NCBI RefSeq assembly: GCF_963675165.1
Contig: NC_087388.1
Location: forward strand, 6,295,651-6,359,650
Direction: 5' to 3'
From: Halichondria panicea
Lineage: Eukaryota; Porifera; Demospongiae; Suberitida; Halichondriidae
DNA length: 64,000 nucleotides
The notes below the pieces were generated by a model. It was not told the origin of the DNA, made no database searches, and saw only the letters and a program-made list of their open reading frames with translations. The translations under genes and the position numbers were made by a program. Of this stretch, positions 32,440 through 44,045 are shown piece by piece (the first letter of the stretch is position 1; each line of letters starts with the position of its first letter).

Positions 32440-35070
32440 ATGTTTGGACAATTTTCCAGCCTATCACTCAATGAGGGAGGTTACGACTACAAGTTCATAG
32501 AAGAACCTGCAGACTCTCTCAAGTGTCTCATCTGTCTGCTAGTAGTTAGGGAGCCACAACAACATGGCGGCTGTGGGAAGCTATTCTGTAAAGTGTGTAT
32601 TGACAAGCACACGGCCTTTAGCATTGTCTGTCCACACTGTAGAGGACCACTCTTGAAATTGGGGCAATCTACCCTTTTTTCTGACCTTAGAAGTGAGTAA
32701 ATAAATGATTTACCGTATACAGTATAGCGGGTAATTTTTGTGGGGTAAAGAATTCATTCAACTCGAAAACGATGTTTTTGTGAGTATCCATGCCTATGTT
32801 TTCGTGGGTAAAAATTTCATGGAGGTCAGCTTGCCACGAAATTACCTGCAGGTAGCTATAAACATTCTCTCAACTATTTGACTTACTCTCATTTAGCAGT
32901 AATAAAAATGAAAAAATCAGCATTACTCCAAAAAATAATATGCATTTTTGTTCAATGTTTGGGGTATCAGATTAGGAAGCCTCATTTTTAAGTGCTGTCT
33001 TCACTGAGCATGTACTGTTCAGGCAATATTTTTAAACCATGTCGCAATAATATTCAATAAATTATTTTTAGATGCTCTTAAATAATAATAGTTTTGTGGG
33101 ACCTTGTTTGTTTGGGTGGTGAATAAAACACAAATTTGTGGATGCAACAAAAATGACCCAGGAACAATATTTAGTGACGTAGCAAAAATTAATGTGTGGG
33201 ACCCTTGTTTGACAAGGGTCCCACACGTGGGTCCATGGTTTGCGAGAAGGTCCAAAGTGGGTCTCTTGTTTGACAAGGGTCCCACACGTGGGTCCATGGT
33301 TTGCGAGAAGGTCCAAAGTGGGCCTCTTGTTTGACAAGGGTCCCACACGTGGGTCCATGGTTTGCGAGAAGGTCCAAAGTGGGTCCCTTGTTTGACATGG
33401 GTCTCATTAATTAAATGTGATAAGTGTTTTATACAATATGCTATGCCTTGTGAACCCCTAGTTCCAGGTACATTCTGATACCATACATTCTATAGACCCT
33501 TGGTCTAAAGAGTAACTGAAATTGTGGGGACTCAATATTGACCTCCTTATTTCCTGACGAGAAAATACCCAGAAATTTGTTAGATTCCGTAAAAAAACAA
33601 ACAGAGAATAGTCAAAATAGTTGAGAGAGTGTTTATACTGTAGTGTGAAATTTCGCTATTTGGCGCTCCAGAGCCCTCAGCAGAAAGTTTTTTGGGTTCT
33701 GGTGAATGCCAGGAAACCACACCCACCAATACCTGTGCGTGGCCAGTTTTAATTTTTATGCTAACTGCTCTGTAAAATACCGTATTACTAGAATATTTTG
33801 CTGGTGAAAAACTTTTGCAAATGAGCCAAACCAGCAGAAAATTTGACCCTTTGCGATCTAACAATTGCGTTCTGGCAAGGATCGTGTGTATTTACTTAGG
33901 TTTTGCGGATTTTATTGTTGCGAATTGATCAACCATCGCAAAGTTTGCAAAATGTTTGATGCTCGTAAAACATTCTAGTCATACGATATGCTAAAACTTT
34001 GTTTTGTACATGTAGGTGAGCAGGAAGTAAATTCTCTGCTGGTTCGATGTCCAACGTCTTGTGAATGGAACGGAGAGCTTCGATCACTAGAACACCATAT
34101 GCAAAAGGACTGTGGTAACACTTTAGTTCCTTGCCCCAAAAATTGCAAGATAAAAATCATATGGAACAAAATCGATTATCACCTTGCTTTTAAATGCCTA
34201 AATCGACCACATTCGTGTACAAAATGTCAGAAGCAAATGGAGTTTAGGAATGTCAAAAATCATGAATTAAACGAGTGCCCCAAGAGACAGTACACATGCC
34301 CACACTGCAATGAAGCTGGTGTGTATGATGAGAGAACTACTACACATCTAGAAGCCTGTCCTAAAGTCAAGATCGAGTGTTCCAAGTGCTTGGTTAAAAT
34401 TTCTCGCTGTGACCAAGCAGGCCATGTTTTAGCTTGCCCGAGTGAACCAGTACGCTGCAAGTACTACAATATTGGTTGTGCAGAGAAGCCTTTAAGAAAG
34501 AAACTGACAAGACACGAGGAGAATGCACAGATGCATCTAGCTTTAGCAGCAGACAAGATATTAAAACTAACTAACATGCTCGTTGTAAAAAACACGCTAA
34601 AACTTAAAATAAAGGATTTTAAGGAGAAAAAAGATAAAGTTTTAAGCCCAGATTTTCATACTTCAGAATTGGGCTACAAGTTGTGCTTGAGAGTTGATCC
34701 CAATGACAGTGGTGCTGGTGAGGGTACTCATGTTGCAGTGTATGCCTGTCTCATGAAGGGAGACAATGATGACTCCCTGTCCTGGCCGTTCACTGGGACA
34801 GTCACAATCGAGCTACTCAACCAACTGGAGGACAAGAACCATCACAAGATGACAATCACATTCCCAGCAGATAATGTGGTCAGCCAGAGAGTGGTGGAGC
34901 GTGAGAGAGGGGAGGGAGGATATGGCTACCGTAAATTCATCTCCCACGCTGACCTCGCTCACAAGCCTCTTACAAACACTCAGTACCTCAAAGACGACAC
35001 TCTAATATTTCGAGTATCTGCAGAAGCTCCTGACTACAAGCCATGGCTGGAGTGTAGCAAGTGTGTTTAG
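32440..35070 (+). CDS. T9: TRAF-like protein with a long, repeat-filled intron (subfamily A)
   Basis: Exons 32440-32692 and 34016-35070 give 435 residues. MFGQFSSLSLNEGG opens the protein. The RING has CLIC, HGGCGKLFC, KVC, CPHC; exon 1 ends LFSDLRS, the variant shared with T4 and T11. Exon 2 begins EQEVNSLLVRCPTSCEW. Zinc fingers are subfamily A (CTKCQKQMEF, CPHCNEAGVYDERTTTH, CKYYNIGC), then a helical linker (LKLTNMLVVKNTLKLKIKDF) and a MATH domain ending PDYKPWLECSKCV. The 1,323-bp intron holds half of a MITE, a 61-bp minisatellite and a family 2 MITE, unlike the 34-210 bp introns of most sisters. The frame is intact. Confidence 0.89.
32711..32860. mobile_element. MITE family 1, truncated copy in the T9 intron
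   Basis: The left end TACCGTATACAGTATAGCGG and about 100 bp of interior are present; the right terminal repeat is missing. Confidence 0.5.
33195..33405. repeat. 61-bp minisatellite with an embedded hairpin, T9 intron
   Basis: GTTTGAC recurs at 33207, 33268, 33329 and 33390, an exact 61-bp spacing, with units over 95% alike by eye. The first unit boundary forms a hairpin, TGTGGGACCCTTG / CAAGGGTCCCACA with a 5-nt loop. It is not a CRISPR: there are no unique spacers. Confidence 0.85.
33778..33990. mobile_element. MITE family 2 copy in the T9 intron
   Basis: TACCGTATTACTAGAATATT at the left, GAAAATTTGACCCTTTGCGA inside and ACATTCTAGTCATACG at the right; inverted relative to the 9898 and 37008 copies. 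Confidence 0.6.
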
Positions 35071-35562
35071 TGACTTTATATTGCAGGACTAATTAGTGTG
35101 ATATTTCCTATAGTAGACTATAGTGCTAGAACCTTTATACATATACAATAGGTATATACCTCGTGTCAAAACCATTACTTTCAATCTTACATTTAATCTT
35201 ACATTATGGGCTATAACATGACACGAGATCAGTACGTACTCAAGCAATATGGCAATGATATGTTATTGTTGAACTAACACAGGCTGTATACAAAAGTGAT
35301 TAAGATGTCAAGTACAGATATTTGTACTGGCTACTAACATCATTCAACATTATCCAAAATGTAACAATCAGCGATAAAATGTAAAAAAACTTCACATTTG
35401 GCCATTGTGAATTAATAGGTAAATAACAATAACGATAATTGTTATAGCTATAGCTACATGCATATACACTACTCGACTAACTATACAGTCACGCATGCAT
35501 GATGCTAGCTCGCTTTTGTTCACTGAGTAGTATGTGCCCTCGTTATCATTGGCTGCTCTTCA
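35071..35562. other. T9 3' flank and left end of the second duplicated block
   Basis: From about 35362 (AACAATCAGCGATAAAATG) the sequence repeats 8158 onward, marking the start of homology between the two large blocks. No gene. Confidence 0.6.
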
Positions 35563-36412
35563 TTAATGGACACATGACCATCCTCTATACGAGTCAAGTC
35601 CTGGACTGCCCGCTTCTGGGTCAGTGGATAGCCGCGTTTTCGTGAACAGTGGATGCGATGAAATAATTAACAGGGGAAATAAATTGAAAAAAGTTTGACA
35701 TAGGAGGCTGAGTTGGCTCCAGAAAGAATATGCCTCACCAGCACTAATCGCACTTAACACACTAAGAAGTATCACGACAGTCAAAGGTATAACTCCTAAC
35801 AGAATAAACAGAGCTTTGTAAGTCATCTTCTTAAGTTTAGTTTTGGATTTTCCTTTTTTCTTCTCAAGCCATGCTTGTGCACTCAATTGTCCATAAAGAA
35901 TCGTTACGGTTATAGCGAGTAAACCTCCTGCTGTTCCAGCTCCATTAATGAAGTCAAATTGAAATTCAAAACATTGGATTGTTTCATTGATACCATCGAC
36001 ATCACAACAATGCATGGCCTATTCTTGAACTCTTATAGAAACAGTCAATTCCAACCCTACATTCTTCTGTAACCGTGATTATAAAATTTAGCCAGAAAGT
36101 GGCTAGCAGAGATAGCCATAATGCTATTGCGAATATTCCAATAGCTCGAACATATCCTGGAGTGACTGGGTAATCAAACAAGAAGTACCGCTTCCTGCCA
36201 TTCTCAGTTGTTTCACTCTTGAGCCCACCGAGCAAAGTGATGTTAATGATGGCTCTCCACGCTGCTGCTACTGGCTTGTTCAATGACTTTGTGAAAACTG
36301 TGTAGACACTGGCACTAACAATTGCAAGCGGAAAAATGAAATACAAAACGTATACTGGAATATACAGTACACATATATATAGCTCTTCGTTAAATTCCTT
36401 TAGAATGGCCAT
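35563..36412 (-). pseudogene. multi-pass membrane protein gene, copy 2, frameshifted
   Basis: The start MAILKEFNEELYICVLYIP at 36412 is intact here and adds the first membrane span (VYVLYFIFPLAIVSASVYTVF), lost from frame in copy 1. A CATG insertion at 36013-36016 (ACAATGCATGGCC against ACAATGGTC at 8818-8826) shifts the frame inside the Cys-rich loop. A loss of about 8 bp near 35593 (CGAGTCAAGTCC) changes the C-terminus. The rest is very similar to copy 1. The two copies are damaged at different places. Confidence 0.8.
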
Positions 36413-37007
36413 GATCTTCTTTATATAGTATAAACTAATTGGATTCCTCAGCCTCAGATAATAAATTATAGTATAGCTATATACATGTATATTAGGCAGC
36501 ATTGGCACTCTTTTATTGGTGCATCAGTATGGTTATAATTATGCTATTCATGATATCCCAAAATTTCCTCCCCACTTTTGCTCAATGCCATTGTTTATTA
36601 CACATGCATACATGCATGGTTGTGGTAATTTATGCTGTATAATTGTAATTAAGTAATCCCTTGGCATACGTATATATATATAGTACAAAGAATTTTGGAT
36701 TACTGTACATACATCGTGCTGGCTATATTGCCAATTTGTAACTGTCTTATGAGGTGAGTCCCCCACCCTAGTCTGGCTGGCTCCACATAGTCTCCAAATT
36801 CACGGCTCTCCTATGCACCCATGCACATTCACAGTTATATTAATGAATATTGGCAAGCCGGGCAAAATATACAAGGCCGTATATGTTCCAAAATGCCAGA
36901 GGGAGGTTATGACTCAAATGTTTTACAGGAATGTGGGTGCACAGAGAAAAAAATTAATATATATATAGCTATTTTAGCTAAGCTTTAACAAACTTAAAAT
37001 GATTGTA
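36413..37007. other. intergenic, duplicated from 9220-9897
   Basis: Matches the region upstream of copy 1, but without the (TGCATG)n run at 9340-9376 and with one arm of the 9425-9474 hairpin lost. A (TA)n tract lies near 36671. Confidence 0.5.
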
Positions 37008-37246
37008 TACCGTATTATAAAAAATTATTATTAGAATGTTTGCGAGCATCAAACATAATTATATGCGAATTTTGCGAGAGTCGATCAATTCGCAATGACA
37101 AAATCGCAAAACCTAAATTATTACTAGTAAATACACACAATTAATCCTTGCCAGAATGCAATTGTTAGATCGCAAAGGGTCAAATTTTCTGCTGGTTTGG
37201 CTCATTCGCAAAGGTTTTTCACCAGCAAAATATTTTAGTAATACGG
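37008..37246. mobile_element. MITE family 2 copy
   Basis: Ends TACCGTATTATAAAAAATTA and TTTTAGTAATACGG. It is the orthologue, by block duplication, of 9898-10134. Confidence 0.6.
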
Positions 37247-37868
37247 GAGCTCTATTATATGCTAACAATGCCCATCAGTGGTACTAGAAAGTGAGAACTA
37301 GAAGCAATAAGCAATGAGCCATGCAGAAACCACAAACTATATGAGTTGTTGCTGCACTTCCTTTATTTCTTTGACTCCTGTCTTAATGTAGCATGCAGGT
37401 ATATATATATAGCAATCACATGCAAGTGGTTTAAATAGGGAACTTTTAGACTTCAAAAATTTCGTCATTTTCTGGTATAGCTCAAAGTGATGGGGGAAAG
37501 AAAAGTGGGTTCTACCCAAAAAATATTGAGCTGAATATACCATCTGATAGAGAAAATCACAACGTCATTGCGATATTCCCTTATAGTGAGAGCCAATCCA
37601 AGCTCTTCCCCTTGTTCCATCAGCCTGCTCTGTTCCTGTGGATCCGTATCAACAAATAATTATGTCAGATGTCAAGTACATTTTAAGCGATAAAAACTTA
37701 TATGCAAAATGTGCAAAATGTATACATGTATACTGTTGAACATCATGAATAACAGCGGGCCAAAAAATATTCATACTATGATAGGAGGGCCACCCATGCA
37801 CATCATTGTTTGTTTATTCTAATTAAGTAAGCTGTATGCAGTATAATTAACATAGTTTGGAACTAAAC
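37247..37868. other. upstream region of T10
   Basis: Sister of 10135-10683. No M-box; the CATTGTCTAGTCACATGATG block is missing between CATGCACATCATTG and the start region. Confidence 0.5.
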
Positions 37869-39393
37869 ATGTCTGGCCAATTTTCTAGCCTATCACTGAA
37901 TGAGGGAGGTTATGACTACAAGTTCATAGAAGAACCTGCAGACTCTCTCAAGTGTCTCATTTGTCTGCTAGTAGTTAGGGAGCCACAACAACATGGCGGC
38001 TGTGGGAAGCTATTCTGTAAGAGCTGTATAACTAAGTACAGGAGGAACGATTGTCCTCACTGCAGACAACCAATCAGGGCATCTGGTTACCAGCAATTTG
38101 GGGGAACCATCTTTAACGATTTCAAGAGTGAGTTAAACATGAGCTACACGTAATCATATACAGCATTGTATATATATACATCACATCATTATATAGCTTC
38201 GATTCCAGGCCACTAGCTGAGAAGGGAAAGATGTCTGTCTTCTCATCTATAAATTATATAGTGGCCTGGAATTGATTGAGGCTATATCAAAACATTTCCT
38301 GTAGCTTAAACTATATACTCTTAATACTCTAGGTGACCAAGAGGTAAAGTCTCTGCTAGTATACTGCACGACCAGCTGTGGTTGGCAGGGGGAGCTGCGA
38401 TCAGTCGAAAATCACGAGAAGAACAAATGCGAAAATAGTACTATTTTATGCCCAAATGCTTGCCACGTCACGTTTCTAAGAAAAAATCTTCAGCTTCATC
38501 TTGAGACAGAATGCCTAAAGCGACTTACAAGCTGCCTAAAGTGTGAGCAAGAGATGGAATATCGAGATCTGGACAACCACATGGCAAGCGAGTGCCCCAA
38601 GAGACAGTACACATGCCCACACTGCAATGAAGCTGGTGTGTATGATGAGAGAACTACTACACATCTGGAAGTCTGTCCTAAAGTAGAGGTCGAGTGTTCG
38701 AAGTGCTCACGTTTAGTTTTACGCTGTGATGAATCTGATCATCCTTTGGATTGCCTGAATGAACCAGTTTTTTGCAAGTACTACAATATTGGATGTGGAG
38801 AGAAGCCACTAAGAAAAGATTTGACTAATCACGAGGAAAATGCTCAGCTTCACCTTTCATTAGCAACTGATAAGATATTGAAATTAACTAATATGCTAGT
38901 CGTAAAAAACATACTAACGTTTAAAATAAATGGGTATAAAGAGAAACAAGATAAAGATCATCAATTTTTAAGCCCAGCATTTCGTACTTCAGAATCAGGC
39001 TACAAGATGTGCCTGAGAGTTGATGCCAATGGCAGGGGTGATGCTAAGGGCACTCATGTTTCAGTATTTGCCTGTCTCATGAAGGGAGACAATGATGACT
39101 CCCTGTTCTGGCCGTTCACTGGGACAGCCACAGTCGAGCTACTTAACCAACTGGAGGACAAGAACCATCACAAGGAGACAATTGCATTCCCAGCAGGCAG
39201 AGTGTACACTCAAAGAGTGGTCAGCCGTGAGAGAGGGAGAGGATATGGGTATCCTGAGTTCATCTCCCACGCTGACCTCGCTCACAAGCCTCTTACAAAC
39301 ACTCAGTACCTCAAAAACGACACTCTAATATTTCGAGTATCTGCAGAAGCTCCTGACTACAAGCCATGGCTGGAGTGTACCAAGTGTGTTTAG
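37869..39393 (+). CDS. T10: TRAF-like protein, intact twin of T3 (subfamily A)
   Basis: Exons 37869-38127 and 38333-39393 give 439 residues: MSGQFSSLSLNEGG, then RING ligands C29, C32, H42, C45, C50, C53, C62, C65 with Lys47 in the usual His place. Exon 1 ends GYQQFGGTIFNDFK, the stretch split by the transposon in T3. The zinc-finger block opens DQEVKSLLVYCTTSCGW and includes CPNACHVTFLRKN, CLKCEQEMEYRDLDNH, CPHCNEAGVYDERTTTH and CKYYNIGC. MATH motifs: SESGYKMCLRVDANG, FWPFTG, LNQLED, TLIFRV; tail LECTKCV. The 205-bp intron contains a hairpin (GATTCCAGGCCACTA / TAGTGGCCTGGAATT), also present in T3. No lesions. Confidence 0.91.
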
Positions 39394-39920
39394 TGACTTT
39401 ATTACATAGGGCAGGACTAATTGTGTGATATTGCCTATAGTAGACTAGTGCTAGAACCTCTATACATATTATACAGTAGCTATATACCTCGTGTCAAAAC
39501 CATTAGTTTCAATCTTACATTATGGGCTATAACATGACACAAGATCAGTACGTACTCAAGCAGTACAACATTACGACATATTATTGTTGAACTAACACTG
39601 CATGGCTGCACACCAGATATTTGTACTTCAAAATCAGGCTACAAGCTGTGCGTCTCAGACAGACACAAAACTATACCGTGTATACCTCGCTGCACATGCG
39701 CTAATTATAAATTTATTGTACATACATAGTAGGTGGTCATGGTTGGATGCACTTCAAACTGCATGCATGTAGCATGACATCCTCTGTTACTGTACATCGA
39801 TCGGTAAATGGTAGGACAAGACAAACTATTGCGCAACATTGATCAGACTGAACAGTTAAGGGTGGGGACACGAAACATATTCATGGAGTAATAACCACGC
39901 ATCCAATATTCATTTTCTAG
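39394..39920 (+). other. T10-T11 intergenic region with a MATH relic
   Basis: Sister of 19409-20028, with the same GYKLCVSD relic at about 39612-39655. No gene. Confidence 0.5.
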
Positions 39921-39930
39921 TCACATGATG
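39921..39930 (+). promoter_or_regulatory. M-box-like TCACATGATG upstream of T11
   Basis: 13 bp before the T11 ATG, as in its twin T4. Confidence 0.4.
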
Positions 39931-39943
39931 CTTTTCAAAAAAA

Positions 39944-41274
39944 ATGTCTACATCACTCAATGAGGGAGGTTACGACTACAAGTTCATAGAAGAACCTGCA
40001 GACTCTCTCAAGTGTCTCATCTGTCTGCTAGTAGTTAGGGAGCCACAACAACATGGCGGCTGTGGGAAGCTATTCTGTAAAGTGTGTATTGACAAGCACA
40101 AGACCCTCAGAAATGGCTGTCCACACTGTAGAAGACCACTATTGCAAATGGGGCAATCTACCATTTTCCCTGACCTTAGAAGTGAGTAAAATCATTATAT
40201 CATGCTGTCTTGTAGGTGAGCAGGAAGTGAAGTCTCTGTTGGTTCATTGTCCAACAGCCTGTGAATGGAATGGAGAGCTCCGATCAATCAAAAACCACAT
40301 GCAAAAAGACTGTGGGAATATTCTAGTTCGTTGCCCAAATAGTTGCAACAATGGCTTGACGAAAACAAATCAATTTTCACCTTCGTTATAAATGCTCAAA
40401 TCGACCACATTCATGTACAAAATGTCGGAAACAAGTAGAGTTTAGGAATGCCAAAAGCCATAAACTAAACGAGTGCCCCAAGAGACAGTACACATGCCCA
40501 CACTGCAATGAAGCTGGTGTGTATGATGAGAGAACTACTGCACATCTGGAAGTCTGTCCTAGAGTAGAGATAACATGCAAAAAATGCTCACTACAAATAT
40601 TTCGCTGTGACGAGTCAAGACATTTTTTGGATTGCCCAAACGAACCGGTACGCTGCACATACTACAACATTGGCTGTGCAGAGAAGCCATTAAGAAAGGA
40701 TCTGACTAAACACGAGGATAATGCACAGATGCATCTAGTTTTAGCAACAGACAAGATATTAAAATTAACTAACACACTAGTTGTAAAAAACACGCTAACA
40801 TTTAAAGTGAACAGTTTTAAAAAGAAGAGACTCTCAAACTTTCAATTTGTTAGCCCCGCCTTTCGTACCTCAGAGTCAGGCTACAAGATGTGTATACGTG
40901 TGTATGCCAATGGCTACGATGAAGCCAAGGGCACTCATATTACAGTATTTGCCTATCTCATGAAGGGAGAAAATGATGACTCCCTGTCCTGGCCGTTTAC
41001 TGGGACAGTCACAATCAAGCTACTCAACCAACTGGAGGACGATAACCATTGCAAGACAACGCTCACATATCTAGCAGAGGATGGGGTCAGTCAGAGAGTG
41101 GTGGACGGTGAAAGAGGGAGAGGGTGGGGCTATCATGACTTCATCTCCCACACTGAACTCGACTACAAGTTTCTTACAAACTGTCAGTACCTTAAAGACG
41201 ACACTCTAATATTCCGAGTATCTGCAGAAGCTCCTGACTACAAACCATGGCTGGAGTGTACTCACTGTGTGTAG
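39944..41274 (+). pseudogene. T11: TRAF-like gene with one frameshift and a 34-bp intron (subfamily A)
   Basis: Exon 1 (39944-40181) starts MSTSLNEGGYDYKF and has a complete RING ending IFPDLRS. The intron, if real, is just 34 bp (40182-40215, GTGAGT to TGTAG). Exon 2 (40216-41274) reads EQEVKSLLVHCPTACEW until an 11-bp deletion near 40365 (TTGACGAAAACAAATC; T4 has TTGACAAGAATCATACGG in that place) shifts the frame to a TAA at 40389-40391. The rest of the zinc fingers and the MATH domain read on in the new frame to 41274, tail LECTHCV. This single lesion is the only one found, so loss looks recent. Confidence 0.85.
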
Positions 41275-41982
41275 CTAACAACATTATCAAGCTACATGTA
41301 TACGGTACTATGACCACAATGTGGGTGGTTCTGATAAATTCCAATCCCTCTCTTTCTTTATGTACGTAGTTTACATAAGTACATGCACACGCTGTTTCGT
41401 AACCCAATTTTAGATTTATGTGTTGTATACGGCTTCTTTACAAGCACTTGAAAATTCACCGAAATTTACACATTTCAATCAGTGATCCATATACTTCGTA
41501 TATAACTTTTGCCATGAAAGGGGTGGGTACTCATTAAAGGGTGAAAGTACAGCATGGGAATGAGGCCTTGGTGATGGGCATAATGGACCTGCAGACCCTC
41601 TCCCTTGAAACATTGGAACTTCGATCACTATAATTATTATTGTTGTATGAACTACCTGGACTGTACATGTTACTCCATTATGTTTAATTACTCTTTAAGG
41701 GATAATTAGCACGTGACAAAACGAGAGCACAGATTATACCTAATTTATACAACGGACATTACAAATACTCTGTGAGGGTGTCACGGTGGATAATCTCAAC
41801 AGCACACGGATTGTACAGGGTTCAAAAGAACGCTCAACCAGCTCAACCTTCCAACGCTTTTTGTTGAAGTGCAAAGATTCTGCGAACCTGTATGACTGTG
41901 GACTGTGGACTGTGGTAACATCAATATTATTATAGCAACAGCAGGCCAAAAAATATATTCATAGGAGGAATCCCACAAACAA
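41275..41982. other. T11-T12 intergenic region
   Basis: 41300-41530 and 41690-41770 match the T4 downstream region (21600-21960). No gene or element recognised. Confidence 0.5.
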
Positions 41983-41992
41983 TCACATGATG
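41983..41992 (+). promoter_or_regulatory. M-box-like TCACATGATG upstream of T12
   Basis: 29 bp before the ATG at 42022. Confidence 0.4.
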
Positions 41993-42021
41993 CATGTGTC
42001 TATATTCAGTTTTGAGACAAG

Positions 42022-44045
42022 ATGTTTAGCGTAGTTTCTAGACTATCAATCAACAAGGCCGAAGGAGGCTACGACTACAAGTTCATAGAAGGACCTGCGG
42101 ACTATCTCAAGTGTCTCATCTGTCTGCTAGTAGTTATGCACCTATCAATGCAAATCCCCACCCACCCCCTCACGGGAGAGGGTGGGGATTTGTAAGTCAT
42201 TTGCAAAATAACTTCCTACTTGGGGGCAGGGCTTTTGTCAATCCGTATATTCAAGGATACAAGAATCAGTATACTACAATATGTGTTTCTTCTTTTTCTT
42301 TGTGACCTCCAATGCCACGGTATATAGAGCTAGTAGTCTCGAATACCCGTCTCAACCCTCAAGCTTTTAGGTTGAGGCGGGTATTCGAGACTATAGAGCT
42401 AGTGTGTATACGCATATGCTAGTCATTGTTCTTGGATATATAGACCCTAGTTTGTGCTTAATAGTATGGAGAAGAAGGTGGTTGTGTCTTTTGTAGGTGT
42501 GTAGTAGAGAGGTGCACATTGTGAACCATTCTTTTTATTATTAATATTGTTGAATCCCCTGTGTGGGGGGATAGTCTTTTGTAGTGCTATGGACATGCAT
42601 TTGTACAAAGAGGTGTTCCCTGGGGGAGTGTCTTTGTAACTCCCCTATTGACAAATCCCCACCCTATCCCGTGAGGGGGGGGGGTGGGGATTTGCATTGA
42701 TAGGTGCATTAGGGAGCCACAACAACATGGCGGCTGTGGGAAGCTATTCTGTAAAATGTGTATTGACAAGCACACAGTCTTAAGAAATACCTGTCCACAC
42801 TGCAGGCAGCCATTAAATAACTCAAATGGCTTTCCAACAATCTTCAATGATTTCAGAAGTAAATGGTTGGACTTTAATAATTATGGAAAACAGTACACTA
42901 TAAGAACTTCATTCTTCATTTAATATAATCCTTCGGAACTTAACTGTAGATCTTATTACCATAAACACTGTACAAACACAGGTGATCAAGAGGTCAAGTC
43001 TCTAATGGTGTACTGCAGCACTGCTTGCGGTTGGAAAGGAGAGCTGAGATCACTCGATAATCACAAGCAGAAAGACTGTGAGAACACATTAGTCTTTTGT
43101 GAAAACAATTGTGGTGCAATAAACATTTTTCAGAAGAATCTCAAGATCCACCTCGAGTCCAAGTGTCCTAATCGACTACACAAATGCCCTGACTGTGGTG
43201 CTAACAACCAGTACAAAAACCACCAACTTCATACCAAATTACATTGCCCCAAGCGATCGTATTCTTGTGTTCATTGTGGTGAAAACGGCTGCTTTGATGA
43301 GCGTACTTCTACACATTTGGAGGTTTGTCCTAAGATGAAAATTGTGTGTAAAAAGTGCTTACGATCTATCCTGCGCTGCCAGCTGCCAACTCATCCAAAA
43401 GAATGTACGTTTGAACCAGTGCCCTGTAAATATGCTGAAGTTGGGTGCAAAGTTCGGCCTCTACGCAAAGACCTTAAGAAGCACGAGGAAAATTACCAAC
43501 TTCACCTCCAAGTTACCACAGAAACAGTGCTCGAGCTAAAAAAAATGCTTCCCAAACCTGTTGCCCCAGTTACCTTCAGAGTTACAGAATTTGACAAGCG
43601 CAAAACAGACAATGATGTAATCTACAGTCCTTCGTTCTACACTTCCACAAATGGGTACAAAATGTGCTTAAGAATAGATGCCAACGGTAATGGCACTGGC
43701 AAAGGCACACACGTCTCTGTGTTTACTTGCCTCATGGCAGGAGAATATGATGACTACCTGACCTGGCCGTTCACTGGGACAATCACAATCGAGCTACTCA
43801 ACCAACTGGAGGACGATAACCATCTCAAAAGGACAACCCCATTCCCAGCAGACGCTGATGTCAGTGAGAGAGTGATGAAGCGTGAGAGAGGGGAAGGATA
43901 CGGCTGGCCACAGTTCACCTCCCACACCGACCTTGCTCTTAAGCTTGCAAACATTCAGTACCTCAAAGACGACACTCTAATATTCCGAGTATCTGCAGAA
44001 GCTCCTGACTACAAACCATGGCTGGAGTGCACCAACTGTGTGTAG
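42022..44045 (+). pseudogene. T12: TRAF-like gene with a MITE inside the RING exon (subfamily B)
   Basis: Exon 1 opens MFSVVSRLSINKAEGGYDYK, a divergent N-terminus, reads through the first RING pair (CLICLLVV) and is broken at 42136 by a 572-bp transposon. It resumes at 42712 (REPQQHGGCGKLFCKMC, CPHC) and ends at 42858 with donor GTAAAT. Unspliced, the insertion brings a TAA within about 20 codons. Exon 2 (42982-44045) is fully open, from DQEVKSLMVYC through subfamily-B fingers to a MATH domain with tail LECTNCV. An RNA starting inside or after the element could still make a RING-less protein (speculation). Confidence 0.87.
42137..42708. mobile_element. 572-bp MITE in T12 exon 1, target duplication TTA
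   Basis: TGCACCTATCAATGCAAATC at the left and its complement ending GATAGGTGCA at the right are inverted repeats of about 33 bp. TTA at 42134-42136 and 42709-42711 is the 3-bp target duplication, and the uninterrupted sequence GTAGTTAGGGAGCC in all sister genes confirms the boundaries. A TTA target fits PIF/Harbinger-type elements (inference). Inside is a second long hairpin at about 42325-42402 (TAGTCTCGAATACCCG / CGGGTATTCGAGACTA). No transposase. Confidence 0.85.

Noticed and set aside
33195-33405. Possible CRISPR array
   Set aside because: The whole 61-bp unit repeats, there are no unique spacers, and the setting is a eukaryotic intron.
33019-33407. Overlapping ORFs on both strands with repeating WTHVWDPCQTR-like peptides
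   Set aside because: They are translations of the 61-bp minisatellite in three frames, not genes.
37857-37868. TTG-started N-terminal extension MELN before several exon 1s (4753, 37857, 52096)
   Set aside because: The codon is TTG, not ATG; the conserved ATG lies 12 bp further in every such copy.
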